Positions 51,816 through 60,746 of a stretch of DNA of 64,000 nt are shown piece after piece. Under the pieces are notes generated by a model. That model was not told the DNA's origin. It did not search any database and was given only the letters and a program-made list of their open reading frames with translations. The DNA is from HIMB11 sp965657135 (GTDB lineage: Bacteria > Pseudomonadota > Alphaproteobacteria > Rhodobacterales > Rhodobacteraceae), in NCBI GenBank assembly GCA_965657135.1, contig CBFHNF010000003.1:97574-161573 (forward strand), given 5' to 3'. The first letter of the stretch is position 1; every line of letters starts with the position of its first letter. Made by a program: the position numbers and the translations under genes.

Positions 51816-53351
51816 CTAGTTAATTTTTGGACGTTTACTGGGGACATGAATGCGCTCTTTGGCACCGGTGATCAAGGCGGCAATGAAGGGCATCACAAAG
51901 AATAAGACAGCGAGCACAATAAAAGTCGCCGACAGAGGACGTTCAACGAATGCAAAGATATTTCCCTGTTCTGCGATCAATGTCTGGCGGAAACTTTTTT
52001 CCATCAATGGTCCAAGGACCAGAGCCAGAACAAGCGGCGCAAGAGGATAATCCGCTTTGCGCAGCAAATAGCCACCGACGCCAAAGGCAAAGATCAACCA
52101 AACATCATGCATTTTCTGAGACGGCGCATATCCTCCAACAATGCATAGGATCACTACCAAAGCGCACAAAACGGTAAATGGCATGCGCAAGGCCCAGACA
52201 AACACAGGAATCAGCGCAATGTTCACAGCAACGGCTGCCAAGTTCGCGGTATATAGCGACGAAATCAAACCCCAAACAAAATCGGGTTGCTCAATAAACA
52301 ACATTGGTCCAGGCACCAAACCCCACATAACCATTCCACCTAGTAATAGTGCGGTTGTGGGGGATCCAGGAATCCCAAGTGTTAGCATTGGAAGCAATGA
52401 TCCCGTAGAAGCGGCGTTGTTTGCCGTTTCAGGGGCGGCGACGCCTTCAATATTACCCTTACCAAAGGTGTCAGATGTCTTTGACGTCTGCTTGGCAATA
52501 CCATAGGACATCAGTGCCGCAGGCGTTGCACCCGCGGCCGGCAACATGCCCACAAAAAACCCAAGCAATGACCCAAGAGACATTGTTTTCCAAAGCCCGT
52601 TCATCCGCTTTAGGCCTGCGCCAAGTTCTGCGAATGTAATACGCGCATTCGTCACCTTGGGTGCAGTTTTTGACGTTTCAATGGTATACAGGATTTCACC
52701 CAAACCATAGGTCCCAATCGCCAAAACCAAGAATGAAATGCCCGAATAAAACCCCGGTAAATCGCCAAATATTAAACGCGGTTGACCCGAAATCAAATCC
52801 AATCCAACTGTCGATAAGGCAAGGCCAAGACAAATCATGATTATGGTTTTGAGTGAATCATCACCGCCCAACCCAACAAAGGTTGTAAATGCCAAAAGGA
52901 CCAATGCAAATTCTTCGGCTGGGCCAAAACTTAGCGCGATATCAGCAAGGGGCGCCGCAAATAAGGTGAACAACACAACCGAGATTGTCCCACCGACAAA
53001 CGATGCAACCGCCGCCGCAATCAAGGCAAGGCCCGCCTGCCCCTTTTGCGCCATGGGCCGTCCGTCAAAGGTTGTCGCCACTGCAGTGGACGCCCCAGGA
53101 ATACCCAACAATATGGACGAAACCGCACCACCATACATAGCCCCATAATAGATTGCAGCCAACAAGATGATGGCAGACGATGGAGGGACCACAAAGGTAA
53201 GTGGTAATACAATCGCAACGCCATTGACTGACCCAAGCCCCGGCATCGCGCCAATAAATAAACCAGCCGTAACGCCAATGATCACAATAAACAGATTAAA
53301 GGGCGAAAGTGAGGTCGCAAAACCATCAGCAAGAAGAGAGAGAACTTCCAT
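51816..53351 (-). CDS. tctA: Tripartite tricarboxylate transporter, large permease (TctA)
   Basis: 511 aa with about 11-12 helices. Signatures GAMPGLGSVNGVAIVLPLTF near the N-terminus, IYYGAMYGGAVSSILLGIPG, and the second half with TLGIPGSPTTALLLGGMVMWGL. It moves carboxylates together with TctB and the TctC binding protein encoded just upstream. Lies 18 bp before the ligase gene. Confidence 0.94.
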   Translation of the reverse strand: MEVLSLLADGFATSLSPFNLFIVIIGVTAGLFIGAMPGLGSVNGVAIVLPLTFVVPPSSAIILLAAIYYGAMYGGAVSSILLGIPGASTAVATTFDGRPMAQKGQAGLALIAAAVASFVGGTISVVLFTLFAAPLADIALSFGPAEEFALVLLAFTTFVGLGGDDSLKTIIMICLGLALSTVGLDLISGQPRLIFGDLPGFYSGISFLVLAIGTYGLGEILYTIETSKTAPKVTNARITFAELGAGLKRMNGLWKTMSLGSLLGFFVGMLPAAGATPAALMSYGIAKQTSKTSDTFGKGNIEGVAAPETANNAASTGSLLPMLTLGIPGSPTTALLLGGMVMWGLVPGPMLFIEQPDFVWGLISSLYTANLAAVAVNIALIPVFVWALRMPFTVLCALVVILCIVGGYAPSQKMHDVWLIFAFGVGGYLLRKADYPLAPLVLALVLGPLMEKSFRQTLIAEQGNIFAFVERPLSATFIVLAVLFFVMPFIAALITGAKERIHVPSKRPKIN

Positions 53352-53360
53352 CAGTACCTC

Positions 53361-53891
53361 TTAAAAGAACATCGCATAAAGCGGGAAAAAATACGGTTCA
53401 GTAACACCTTTGGGCAGCAAAATTTTCAGCGTTGCCTCAAAGAAAAAGAACACGACAACGGGCGTCATCAACGTGATGGATAACGATAATGTCCATCCGT
53501 GTTTGCCATAAATCTTGAGATACCAAAACAAAAACAGCGGTATTGCGATATATGCCCCAGTGACTGGAATAAGTGCGATTGTGATTGCGATCGCTATAAT
53601 CACTTGCAACAGTGGCCCTATCATTTCATGATCAAATGTAAACTGATCAGCCTCATAGGACGATGATGGGCGAAATATGATGAAAACCGCACACACCAAG
53701 ATAATCAATGAACACCAAAACGGAAATGCACCACCGCCCGGTCCACCCGTTTCACCGTTCCAACCGATCGGTAGAAGAATGGCGTGGCTCATCATATATG
53801 CCGACAGCAAAACCAATGCTCCGGCGATTACTTTGTCCAATATCATGTCAGGAAACCCTAAGGAAAAAATGGCCCCCAAACCGGGGGCCAA
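53361..53891 (-). CDS. tctB: Tripartite tricarboxylate transporter, small permease (TctB)
   Basis: 176 aa with four to five helices. The pattern WCSLIILVCAVFIIF, and the two C-terminal helices IIAIAITIALIPVTGAYIAI and VFFFFEATLKILLPKG fit TctB, which varies a lot in sequence. Position between tctC and tctA settles the call. Confidence 0.85.
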   Translation of the reverse strand: MAPGLGAIFSLGFPDMILDKVIAGALVLLSAYMMSHAILLPIGWNGETGGPGGGAFPFWCSLIILVCAVFIIFRPSSSYEADQFTFDHEMIGPLLQVIIAIAITIALIPVTGAYIAIPLFLFWYLKIYGKHGWTLSLSITLMTPVVVFFFFEATLKILLPKGVTEPYFFPLYAMFF

Positions 53892-53907
53892 AATGTGTTA
53901 AATGTGA

Positions 53908-54879
53908 TTATTCGATCGATGCCAAAATTTCAGCGTGCTTTGAACGTTCGTTCAAAAAGTAATCCTGCAGTGCATCGCCAGTTAGCATATCAGCAACCAA
54001 TGCCTTGCCTGATGCGTATTCTTGCCATTCAGGTGTTGCACCCAATTTTTCTAACATTTCGGTGTAATATGCGACTGCGTCTGCTGGCATGTCCTTAGGT
54101 GCAACAAACGAACGCTGCATCCAATAAACGATGTCATGCCCCAATTCGCGCGCCGTCGGCACATCTGGGAATACAGCCAAACGTTCAGGAGTGAAGGCCA
54201 CGATCGGGCGTACTTTGCCCGCCTGATAGAAGCCCATTTGTTCCGCAGGGTTGTTCACGGTCGCGTTGATATGGTTACCCACTAGGTTTTTCGCAACAGT
54301 TCCGCCCCCTTTGAACGGGACATATGTGTGTTGAATGCCGAACTCTTTTTCCAGCATTGCAGTCACAAGGCTATCTTCTTGACCTGTGCCTGTGCCACCC
54401 ATTTTCCAGCTTCCGCCAGCCGCTTTCACCGCGGCAACATAATCATCCAGTGTTTGGATGTCGCTGTCTGCGTTGACCCACAATACAAATGTGTCCATCG
54501 CCATACGCGCCAATGGTGTGAAATCTTCGATATCCACACCGATGTCTGTGCGTAGCGGCGTTGTGTAGTATGAATTCAAAGTTGCCATGATCACGTGGGC
54601 ATCGCCCTCTTTATCTTTAAGATAACGCAATGCTTCTGCACCTGACCCGCCACCTTTGTTCACAGGCAGCATTGGCATGTTTGATAGGTTTTCTTTCTGA
54701 ATGATCGATTGGAATAAGCGCGCAATACGATCTGCACCGCCACCCTGACCGGCCATGATGACAAGTTCAACTGGCTTTTGTGGTTTCCAGTCGCCTGCAA
54801 CAGCTTGTGCTGCCCCAGCAAGCAGAGCCGCTGTCGAAAGTGCGGCAACCGCAATCTTTTTGGTTAATTTGTTATACAT
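53908..54879 (-). CDS. tctC: Tripartite tricarboxylate transporter substrate-binding protein (TctC)
   Basis: 323 aa. Signal peptide KIAVAALSTAALLAGAAQAV, then WKPQKPVELVIMAGQGGGADRIARLF, the KGGGSGAEALRYL loop, GGSWKMGGTGTGQEDSLV and YVPFKGGGTVAKNLVGNHI. These are the usual Bug-family features; the pocket can take different carboxylates. First gene of the operon and divergent from the XRE regulator. Confidence 0.93.
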   Translation of the reverse strand: MYNKLTKKIAVAALSTAALLAGAAQAVAGDWKPQKPVELVIMAGQGGGADRIARLFQSIIQKENLSNMPMLPVNKGGGSGAEALRYLKDKEGDAHVIMATLNSYYTTPLRTDIGVDIEDFTPLARMAMDTFVLWVNADSDIQTLDDYVAAVKAAGGSWKMGGTGTGQEDSLVTAMLEKEFGIQHTYVPFKGGGTVAKNLVGNHINATVNNPAEQMGFYQAGKVRPIVAFTPERLAVFPDVPTARELGHDIVYWMQRSFVAPKDMPADAVAYYTEMLEKLGATPEWQEYASGKALVADMLTGDALQDYFLNERSKHAEILASIE

Positions 54880-54972
54880 AGTTGGACCTCCATCCCAAGT
54901 TGGTTCTAAAACAACCGCGAAAAAATCGCATCGTGCGTCGTTGCGAACGAAAAAAACAATTAGATAGAGTAA

Positions 54973-54997
54973 AATGCAATTTAATTAGTGTTGCGTT
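54973..54997. promoter_or_regulatory. Inverted repeat between tctC and the XRE regulator
   Basis: AATGCAA and TTGCGTT, 11 nt apart, form an inverted repeat with one mismatch in the shared gap of the divergent genes. The pattern of TGCAA half-sites is like operators of short-chain-acyl-type XRE regulators, so it may be the binding site of the neighbouring protein. Confidence 0.3.
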
Positions 54998-55042
54998 GTT
55001 TTTATTGTTTATTACAAATTTATTTTCTGTTAATTTGTTAAC

Positions 55043-56434
55043 ATGGAAAAGATCTTCATTGGCCCAAAGTTACGGCAATTGCGCAAACAACACAAACACA
55101 CCCAGGCCCAGCTTGGGAACCTTATCGGTGTGAGTGCCGCCTATGTGAATTTGTTGGAAAACAATCAACGCACGCTGACTGTTAAAGTCCTCATGTCCTT
55201 ATCGGATGTTTATGGTGTAAGTGCCCAAGAGCTGGCCAATACCCACGAAGCAGAAGATCTAAACACATTGCGTATGATGGTGCGTGACCCAATTTTCAGC
55301 TCGGTTGAGCCAGACCTTCAACAATTACGCGGCGCGGTTGCGCATGCCCCACAATTTGTTGAGCGCTTTAAAGAGTTGTACAACGACTACCAACAATTGG
55401 CAGAAGTCGTTCAAAACAGCATATCAAACAACGAAAGCGCGGCATCTCAATCAAATGACGAAACCCAGATCTATGATTTTTTTAAAGCGAACCGAAATTA
55501 TTTTCCAAAACTTGAAACGATTGCTGATCGCCTACGGCAAAAAGTTGGCCACCCCCAGGATGAATTGTATCATCGTCTAAAGGATTATCTGCGCGCGATG
55601 CATGGTATTCGATGTCAGGTCGAAAAGCTATCCATGATGCAAAGTACATTAATGCGCTTTGACGAAGTGCAAAACATTGTCCGCTTGTCCGAAGGCTTGG
55701 ATGCCCCAAATCGAATTTTTCAACTGGCCTATATCATTGCGCGCGTTGAATGCTACGACGTACTAAAGGGATATCAGGTCAAAAACCTGACTGCGCGGAA
55801 TCGTTTATTTAATGAGCTATTGAATTACATTGCGGCGGCAATTGTGATGCCCTACGACGCATTTCACGACGTCGCAACAAAAACGCGGTATGATATCGAC
55901 AGGATCGCATCTGCGTTTGGTGCCACCTTTGAACAGGTTGCGCATCGGCTGACCACATTGCAGGCCAGTGGAAAACAAGGCATTCCGTTTTTCCTGATCC
56001 GATTGGACCGCGCTGGCAATATCACCAAACGGATCAATCCAAACAGCGCCGTTCTGGCGGATTTTGGCGGGCGTTGCGCAGTGTGGAATATTCACAACGC
56101 ATTGCAGAGTCCAAATGTCGTTTTAACCCAAGCAGTCGAGCTGCCTGACGGTACACGCTATGCAACAATTGCGCGCACAACTGATCGATCGGTTTATTCA
56201 CGTAAAACACAGGATCGTCGCATGATTGTTGCACTGGGCTGTGAATTGCAATTTGCCAATGACATTACATACTTTGACGATATCAGTCATAGGTTTGATC
56301 AGGATCCTGCCCCAATTGGCCTAAACTGCCAAACCTGTGAACGTCATCATTGCACCCAACGTGCCCATCATCCACTGCATGTGACCTTGAATTTCGAAAC
56401 CTCAAGGCGGGGTGCAACGCGGTACGAGAACTAG
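55043..56434 (+). CDS. XRE-family ScfR/MccR-like transcriptional regulator
   Basis: 463 aa. N-terminal helix-turn-helix (GPKLRQLRKQHKHTQAQLGNLIGVSAAYVNLLENNQR), an ImmA/IrrE-type middle where the HExxH metal site is absent (AAIVMPYDAFHDVA stands there), and a C-terminal DUF2083-type zinc region (CQTCERHHCTQRA). This is the layout of short-chain acyl regulators such as ScfR. It faces the TTT/ligase operon and probably senses an acyl-CoA product. Confidence 0.88.
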   Translation: MEKIFIGPKLRQLRKQHKHTQAQLGNLIGVSAAYVNLLENNQRTLTVKVLMSLSDVYGVSAQELANTHEAEDLNTLRMMVRDPIFSSVEPDLQQLRGAVAHAPQFVERFKELYNDYQQLAEVVQNSISNNESAASQSNDETQIYDFFKANRNYFPKLETIADRLRQKVGHPQDELYHRLKDYLRAMHGIRCQVEKLSMMQSTLMRFDEVQNIVRLSEGLDAPNRIFQLAYIIARVECYDVLKGYQVKNLTARNRLFNELLNYIAAAIVMPYDAFHDVATKTRYDIDRIASAFGATFEQVAHRLTTLQASGKQGIPFFLIRLDRAGNITKRINPNSAVLADFGGRCAVWNIHNALQSPNVVLTQAVELPDGTRYATIARTTDRSVYSRKTQDRRMIVALGCELQFANDITYFDDISHRFDQDPAPIGLNCQTCERHHCTQRAHHPLHVTLNFETSRRGATRYEN

Positions 56435-56436
56435 GA

Positions 56437-56691
56437 TCACCCTCCGATGTAGCCGTGTCCAGTTTTCGGTCTAAACCAATTTTTTTGATTGTGCAGACGT
56501 CCCAAAAGATCGCGCATTTCGCTCATTTCAGCCTCAACAGTTGCACGGTCACGTATGGTTGTTCCTATGTCTGATGCGTTCTGAACTGACACCAAGTCAT
56601 TGCTGTACTTGGCGATCACCGAGTGTAAGGCGTCTTCGATGATTTCCAAATCTTTTACGTCCAAATTAAATGTCGTGTTCGGTTTTGTCAT
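56437..56691 (-). CDS. Conserved small alphaproteobacterial protein, 84 aa
   Basis: Reads FNLDVKDLEIIEDALHSVI at the start and LLGRLHNQKNWFRP near the end, ending with a glycine-rich tail. This pattern is common in small rhodobacterial proteins of unknown role. Ribosome site AGAGGG. Convergent with the XRE regulator. The body is likely a helical hairpin. Confidence 0.75.
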   Translation of the reverse strand: MTKPNTTFNLDVKDLEIIEDALHSVIAKYSNDLVSVQNASDIGTTIRDRATVEAEMSEMRDLLGRLHNQKNWFRPKTGHGYIGG

Positions 56692-56905
56692 GCGAATGCC
56701 CTCTTCTCTAAATACTGATCTGCGTGTTTCCTATAAGAAACATAACAAAAATCAGGAAAAGGCAAGAAATACAATGGTATACATGAATAGTTGTAATATT
56801 TCATAAGCTTAAGAGAGCGGGAAATAATCCATTTACGACGAATCAATGCCCGATTTCGTCACAACCTGTGTAATTTGGAATCAGTATAGGGCGCGTATTA
56901 GAACC

Positions 56906-57097
56906 TTAGTACCACTTCATACAGTCTTTATACGACATGTTTGGATGGTACTGATCGCACAGCTCGACCTTATCCGCAGGATAAAACAAGATTGCAATTG
57001 GATGAGTATAGGCAAATGCGGCCGCCCAACCAAATAAAAAACAACTTGCGACAATTGCGCAATCACAAGACAGAGTTTTGAACAAAAATCGTGACAT
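56906..57097 (-). CDS. Small membrane protein with CxxYHPxxxYxxC motif, 63 aa
   Basis: One N-terminal membrane helix (CAIVASCFLFGWAAAFAY) follows the start RFLFKTLSC; the C-terminus is CDQYHPNMSYKDCMKWY. The final motif matches WCKEYHPSLTYEECSK of the 7006 gene. No clear ribosome site. Seen as a candidate gene because of this shared motif. Confidence 0.45.
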   Translation of the reverse strand: MSRFLFKTLSCDCAIVASCFLFGWAAAFAYTHPIAILFYPADKVELCDQYHPNMSYKDCMKWY

Positions 57098-57168
57098 TTT
57101 GCGTTGGCTACACTGTTGTACACTATATCAAGTGTACAAGAATTGTATGCAATTGTCCACAATTTACA

Positions 57169-58353
57169 TCAGCTGGCCAGTTCGTTGGCAATCATACGCA
57201 TAGCCGCGGTTTGCATCATATTGCCTAGCGGCTGTTCGCTACCGATATATTGGGTCATGACACAGCCTGTGATCTGCCGAAGGGGATCAACCCAGAAATA
57301 GGTTGCTGCCGCCCCACTCCAGCCAAATTCACCCAAAGATGTTGGATGTTGCGCAACGCCCAGATCTTGCATGACACGCCCAATCAATCCCCAGCCATAG
57401 CCCGAAAACGGTTCATCATTGATGCGAAAAGTTGCATTCGGGAATGTCACCCGGACGGCACGTAACAGCTCTAACATCGTGGGACTTAGGATTATCTCGC
57501 CATTTGGCGCACACCCCGAGAGCAACATATTTGCGAATGCCATATAATCCTCAACTGTCGAGTATAACCCATATCCACCACGGCGAAAATTTGGATCATT
57601 TTCAGGATGCATCGTCCCCAAATCGATCTGAGACGACAAGTCATGCGGCAATTTTTTTAACACGGGCAATTCTGTGAGCGAGCGTGTTCCATAAATCGCC
57701 ATCAATCGGTCCTGCTGTTCCGCGTTCAGGCAAAACGTCGTATCGCGCATCCCAAGTGGTTCGAAAATATGACGACGCAGGAGCGCATCAATCCGTTGCC
57801 CTGTGGCACATTCAATTACATGGGCCAAGACATCCGTTGAAACGCTATACCGCCAGGATTGACCAGGATTATAAATCAACGGCAACTCAGCAAGCACCCG
57901 CGCCAAATCCCCTAGATCACGTGCGCCATCCTCCATAATTGTGGCATCACGATAATAAGGAGCCACAGGACATCCAATGTTGAAATCATAAGAGAACCCT
58001 GCACGATGTGTTAACAAATGCTCAATTGTGATCACGCCATCAGCAGGCGCGATGTGCCCTTCACCATTCAGCACACGCATTTTAGAATAATGCAGGTCAA
58101 AATCTGACACTGGTGAATTCAGACGAAATACCCCTTCTTCGATCAACTTAAGCGCAAGCACCGAGATAATGGGCTTTGTCATCGAATATATCCGATAAAT
58201 TGCACCTGTGGGGATTGCCATTCCTGTTTCGGTATCACGGAATCCAGATTGCCCCGAAAACAAGGGGTTTCCCATATGATCCACGCGCCATTCAATTCCG
58301 CAAAAAAAACCTTTTTCAGTCAAGGAATCGGCTTTTAGTTGTAAAAAATCCAC
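57169..58353 (-). CDS. Beta-lactamase-family serine hydrolase (EstB-type)
   Basis: 394 aa. Active-site Ser-x-x-Lys in YRIYSMTKPIISV (about residue 56), the second motif Tyr in SWRYSVSTDVLAHVI, and the C-terminal EFGWSGAAATYFWVDP with the HxG-equivalent WSG. Such proteins include class C beta-lactamases, esterases and D-amino-acid amidases; this type is mostly esterase. No signal peptide, so probably cytoplasmic. Confidence 0.87.
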   Translation of the reverse strand: MDFLQLKADSLTEKGFFCGIEWRVDHMGNPLFSGQSGFRDTETGMAIPTGAIYRIYSMTKPIISVLALKLIEEGVFRLNSPVSDFDLHYSKMRVLNGEGHIAPADGVITIEHLLTHRAGFSYDFNIGCPVAPYYRDATIMEDGARDLGDLARVLAELPLIYNPGQSWRYSVSTDVLAHVIECATGQRIDALLRRHIFEPLGMRDTTFCLNAEQQDRLMAIYGTRSLTELPVLKKLPHDLSSQIDLGTMHPENDPNFRRGGYGLYSTVEDYMAFANMLLSGCAPNGEIILSPTMLELLRAVRVTFPNATFRINDEPFSGYGWGLIGRVMQDLGVAQHPTSLGEFGWSGAAATYFWVDPLRQITGCVMTQYIGSEQPLGNMMQTAAMRMIANELAS

Positions 58354-58482
58354 TTGGACCTCTCGTCATATAAGGTGTCTGAACAGTGAAGCATCGCGCA
58401 CGAAAATTCAATATCTCGTGACATGGCGGATAATTTACGGTCGATAGTTACCAAATAAATGCTTGCAAACCGCGATCAGATT

Positions 58483-58500
58483 GTTAACGCTACCGTTACG
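58483..58500. promoter_or_regulatory. Palindrome-like operator candidate upstream of ABC operon
   Basis: GTTAACGCTACCGTTACG has TAACG and CGTTA arms 4 bp apart, 58 bp before the ATG of the binding-protein gene. Such a pattern fits LacI-family operators, but no LacI gene is in the window. Confidence 0.35.
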
Positions 58501-58557
58501 TAAAATGTATTTTTTCGTGCAAAAAAACGTGCCGCAATGGCATTTGGGAGGAAAACT

Positions 58558-59469
58558 ATGAAAAAACTATTGGCCGCAGCCGCGGCATTAGCAACTGTTT
58601 CAACAATGGCGATGGCAGAGCGCTATGTCATGATCACACACACACAAGGTACAGATCCATTCTGGCCAGTTGTGGAAAAAGGTGGCCGTGACGCAGCAGC
58701 AGCGATTGGTGCAGAATTCGAATATAACTTTGACCCATCTGGCGACATGTCAGGCATGGCAAAATTGATCGAAGCAGCAGCTGCGTCAAACCCCGACGGT
58801 ATCATCGTATCTCTACCTGATGCAGATGCATTGGGCGGCGCGATTCGCGCAGCGGCAGACTCAGGCATCCCAGTGATCACAATGAACTCGGGTCTAGAAT
58901 CGTCTGCAGCTGTTGGCGCATTGATGCACGTTGGTCAGCCAGAGCGTCTAGCGGGTGAAAAAGCAGGTGCTCGTGCGAAATCAGAAGGTGTTACAAACGG
59001 TCTATGTTTGAACCAAGAAGCGTTCAACACAGCCCTAGTTGACCGTTGTGAAGGCTACTTCGCAGGTCTTGGTGGCGATCTAAACATGATCGACGTTTCA
59101 AACGACGTAACACAAATTGAAACACGTACAGCAGCAGCTCTTTCTGCAGACCCATCAATCGACGGTGTTCTTGCAGTTGGCCCACACGTTTGTGCAGCAG
59201 CAAACAAAGCGATCAAAGACGTGGGTGCAGACGTACACCTAGCGTGTTTTGACCTTTCACCAGAGGTGATGGACATGATCCAAGCTGGCGATGCGTCATT
59301 CACAATAGACCAGCAGCAGCGTCTACAAGGCTACATGCCAGTGATCGTTCTACACCTATACAACACAAACGCAGGTATGTTGCCAGGTGCGAACATTCCT
59401 TCAGGCCCAGGTTTCGTTGACGCGTCAAACGCGGCATCAGTTGCCAGCCAAGCAGGTGTAAACCGCTAA
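58558..59469 (+). CDS. Sugar ABC transporter substrate-binding protein
   Basis: About 303 aa. Ribosome site GGGAGG. Signal peptide KKLLAAAAALATVSTMAMA, mature start ERYVMITHTQGTDPFWPVV typical of the ribose/fructose-type binding proteins (type 1 periplasmic fold), with SNPDGIIVSLPDADAL and GIPVITMNSGLES. The gene uses CTA for leucine and other A-ending codons far more than its neighbours, which may mark high expression. Followed by a hairpin and the permease gene. Confidence 0.9.
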   Translation: MKKLLAAAAALATVSTMAMAERYVMITHTQGTDPFWPVVEKGGRDAAAAIGAEFEYNFDPSGDMSGMAKLIEAAAASNPDGIIVSLPDADALGGAIRAAADSGIPVITMNSGLESSAAVGALMHVGQPERLAGEKAGARAKSEGVTNGLCLNQEAFNTALVDRCEGYFAGLGGDLNMIDVSNDVTQIETRTAAALSADPSIDGVLAVGPHVCAAANKAIKDVGADVHLACFDLSPEVMDMIQAGDASFTIDQQQRLQGYMPVIVLHLYNTNAGMLPGANIPSGPGFVDASNAASVASQAGVNR

Positions 59470-59494
59470 TATTTGTCGCCTCGTGTGACACAGG

Positions 59495-59516
59495 CAGGCG
59501 GGCTATGTCCCGCCTG
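59495..59516 (+). terminator. Attenuator-like hairpin after the ABC binding-protein gene
   Basis: CAGGCGGG (59495-59502) pairs with CCCGCCTG (59509-59516) over 8 bp with loop CTATGT, followed by TTTT. It is weak as a terminator and probably lowers permease and ATPase expression or stabilises the binding-protein mRNA. Confidence 0.6.
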
Positions 59517-59550
59517 TTTTCATAATAAACACTAAATAAATGGGGATAGT

Positions 59551-60744
59551 ATGTCGGAACGGAGTGAAACGGACCGTCTTCAACGTGAAAGTTGGATACA
59601 ACGCATGATCCGCCGCCCAGAGATTGGATCGTTCATTGTGATGATTATCATCATTGTGGCATTGGCAATCGCATCCGAAGGTAAGGCGTTCAACGCACTG
59701 GGTTTAAAGAATAACGTCGCAATTATTGCGCAGCTGGGCATTATCGCTGTGGGCGCAGCGCTTTTGATGATCGCAGGTGAATTTGATCTATCAATTGGGC
59801 CGATGATTGCGTTTGCAGGCATGTCTATTGCGATCATGATGAAATGGGGATTACCCTTTGGCATGGGCGAAGCAACGCCATTTTTGGCATTTTTGATCAC
59901 ACTATGTATGACCTTGGCATTTGGTTGGCTGATCGGGAATATTGTTGTGCGATCTGGCCTTTCAAGTTTCATCGTGACCCTTGCATTTTGGTTCTTCTTG
60001 CGCGGATTAACTGAGGTCTGTTTCCGCCTGATCAACCAAAACACCAACGTATCTGGCCTGCCTGATTTCAAAGAAGAAAGCTGGTTTGCCGAACAAATGG
60101 GTGGCGAAGTATTCGGTTGGTTCTTTGATGTGTGGTACTGGATCGGAACCAAGGTTTCCGCGGGTGCTGAGTTTGCAGCAGATATGACACGTTCAGAAAA
60201 ACTGGACATGATCAATTACCTCGGCTTCTTAAACATTAATCGAAAAATGGAACAATGGGTCACGGGTTTTGATGCGCGTCTCTTATGGTTCATTATTATT
60301 GCGGGTGCGGCGTGGTACGTTTTGGCGCGCACACAATTGGGCAGCTGGATTTACGCGACAGGCGATAACAAAGAAAGCGCGCGCGCCAATGGTGTTCCTG
60401 TGAACCGCGTCAAAATCGGTTTGTTCATGTTCTCGGCCTTCTGTGCAACGATCTTTGCGACCTGTCAGGTGTTTGATACCAATTCATCCGACGCCGCCAA
60501 AGGCATGTTCAAAGAGCTGGAGGCGATCGCAATCGCCGTTGTGGGAGGCATCCTGATGACAGGCGGATTTGGATCCATCGTCGGCGTTATATTTGGGGCC
60601 GTCACCTTTGGCCTTGTGGCAAACGCGGTGTTCTTTATCCCGTGGATTGATGGCGCATGGTTCCGTGTCTTCGTTGGTACCGTTCTTTTGGCCGCAGTAT
60701 TTGCCAACGAACGTATTCGTAAACGCATCACAGGGGGAATTTAG
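59551..60744 (+). CDS. Sugar ABC transporter permease
   Basis: 397 aa, longer than usual for the family, with an inserted hydrophilic stretch at about residues 165-225 (FKEESWFAEQMGGEVFGWF...). Membrane helices on both sides; ALLMIAGEFDLSIGPMIAFAGM is the conserved RbsC-type segment, and VPVNRVKIGLFMFSA and IAIAVVGGILMTGGFGS complete it. Works with the binding protein and ATPase. Confidence 0.9.
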   Translation: MSERSETDRLQRESWIQRMIRRPEIGSFIVMIIIIVALAIASEGKAFNALGLKNNVAIIAQLGIIAVGAALLMIAGEFDLSIGPMIAFAGMSIAIMMKWGLPFGMGEATPFLAFLITLCMTLAFGWLIGNIVVRSGLSSFIVTLAFWFFLRGLTEVCFRLINQNTNVSGLPDFKEESWFAEQMGGEVFGWFFDVWYWIGTKVSAGAEFAADMTRSEKLDMINYLGFLNINRKMEQWVTGFDARLLWFIIIAGAAWYVLARTQLGSWIYATGDNKESARANGVPVNRVKIGLFMFSAFCATIFATCQVFDTNSSDAAKGMFKELEAIAIAVVGGILMTGGFGSIVGVIFGAVTFGLVANAVFFIPWIDGAWFRVFVGTVLLAAVFANERIRKRITGGI

Positions 60745-60746
60745 TC

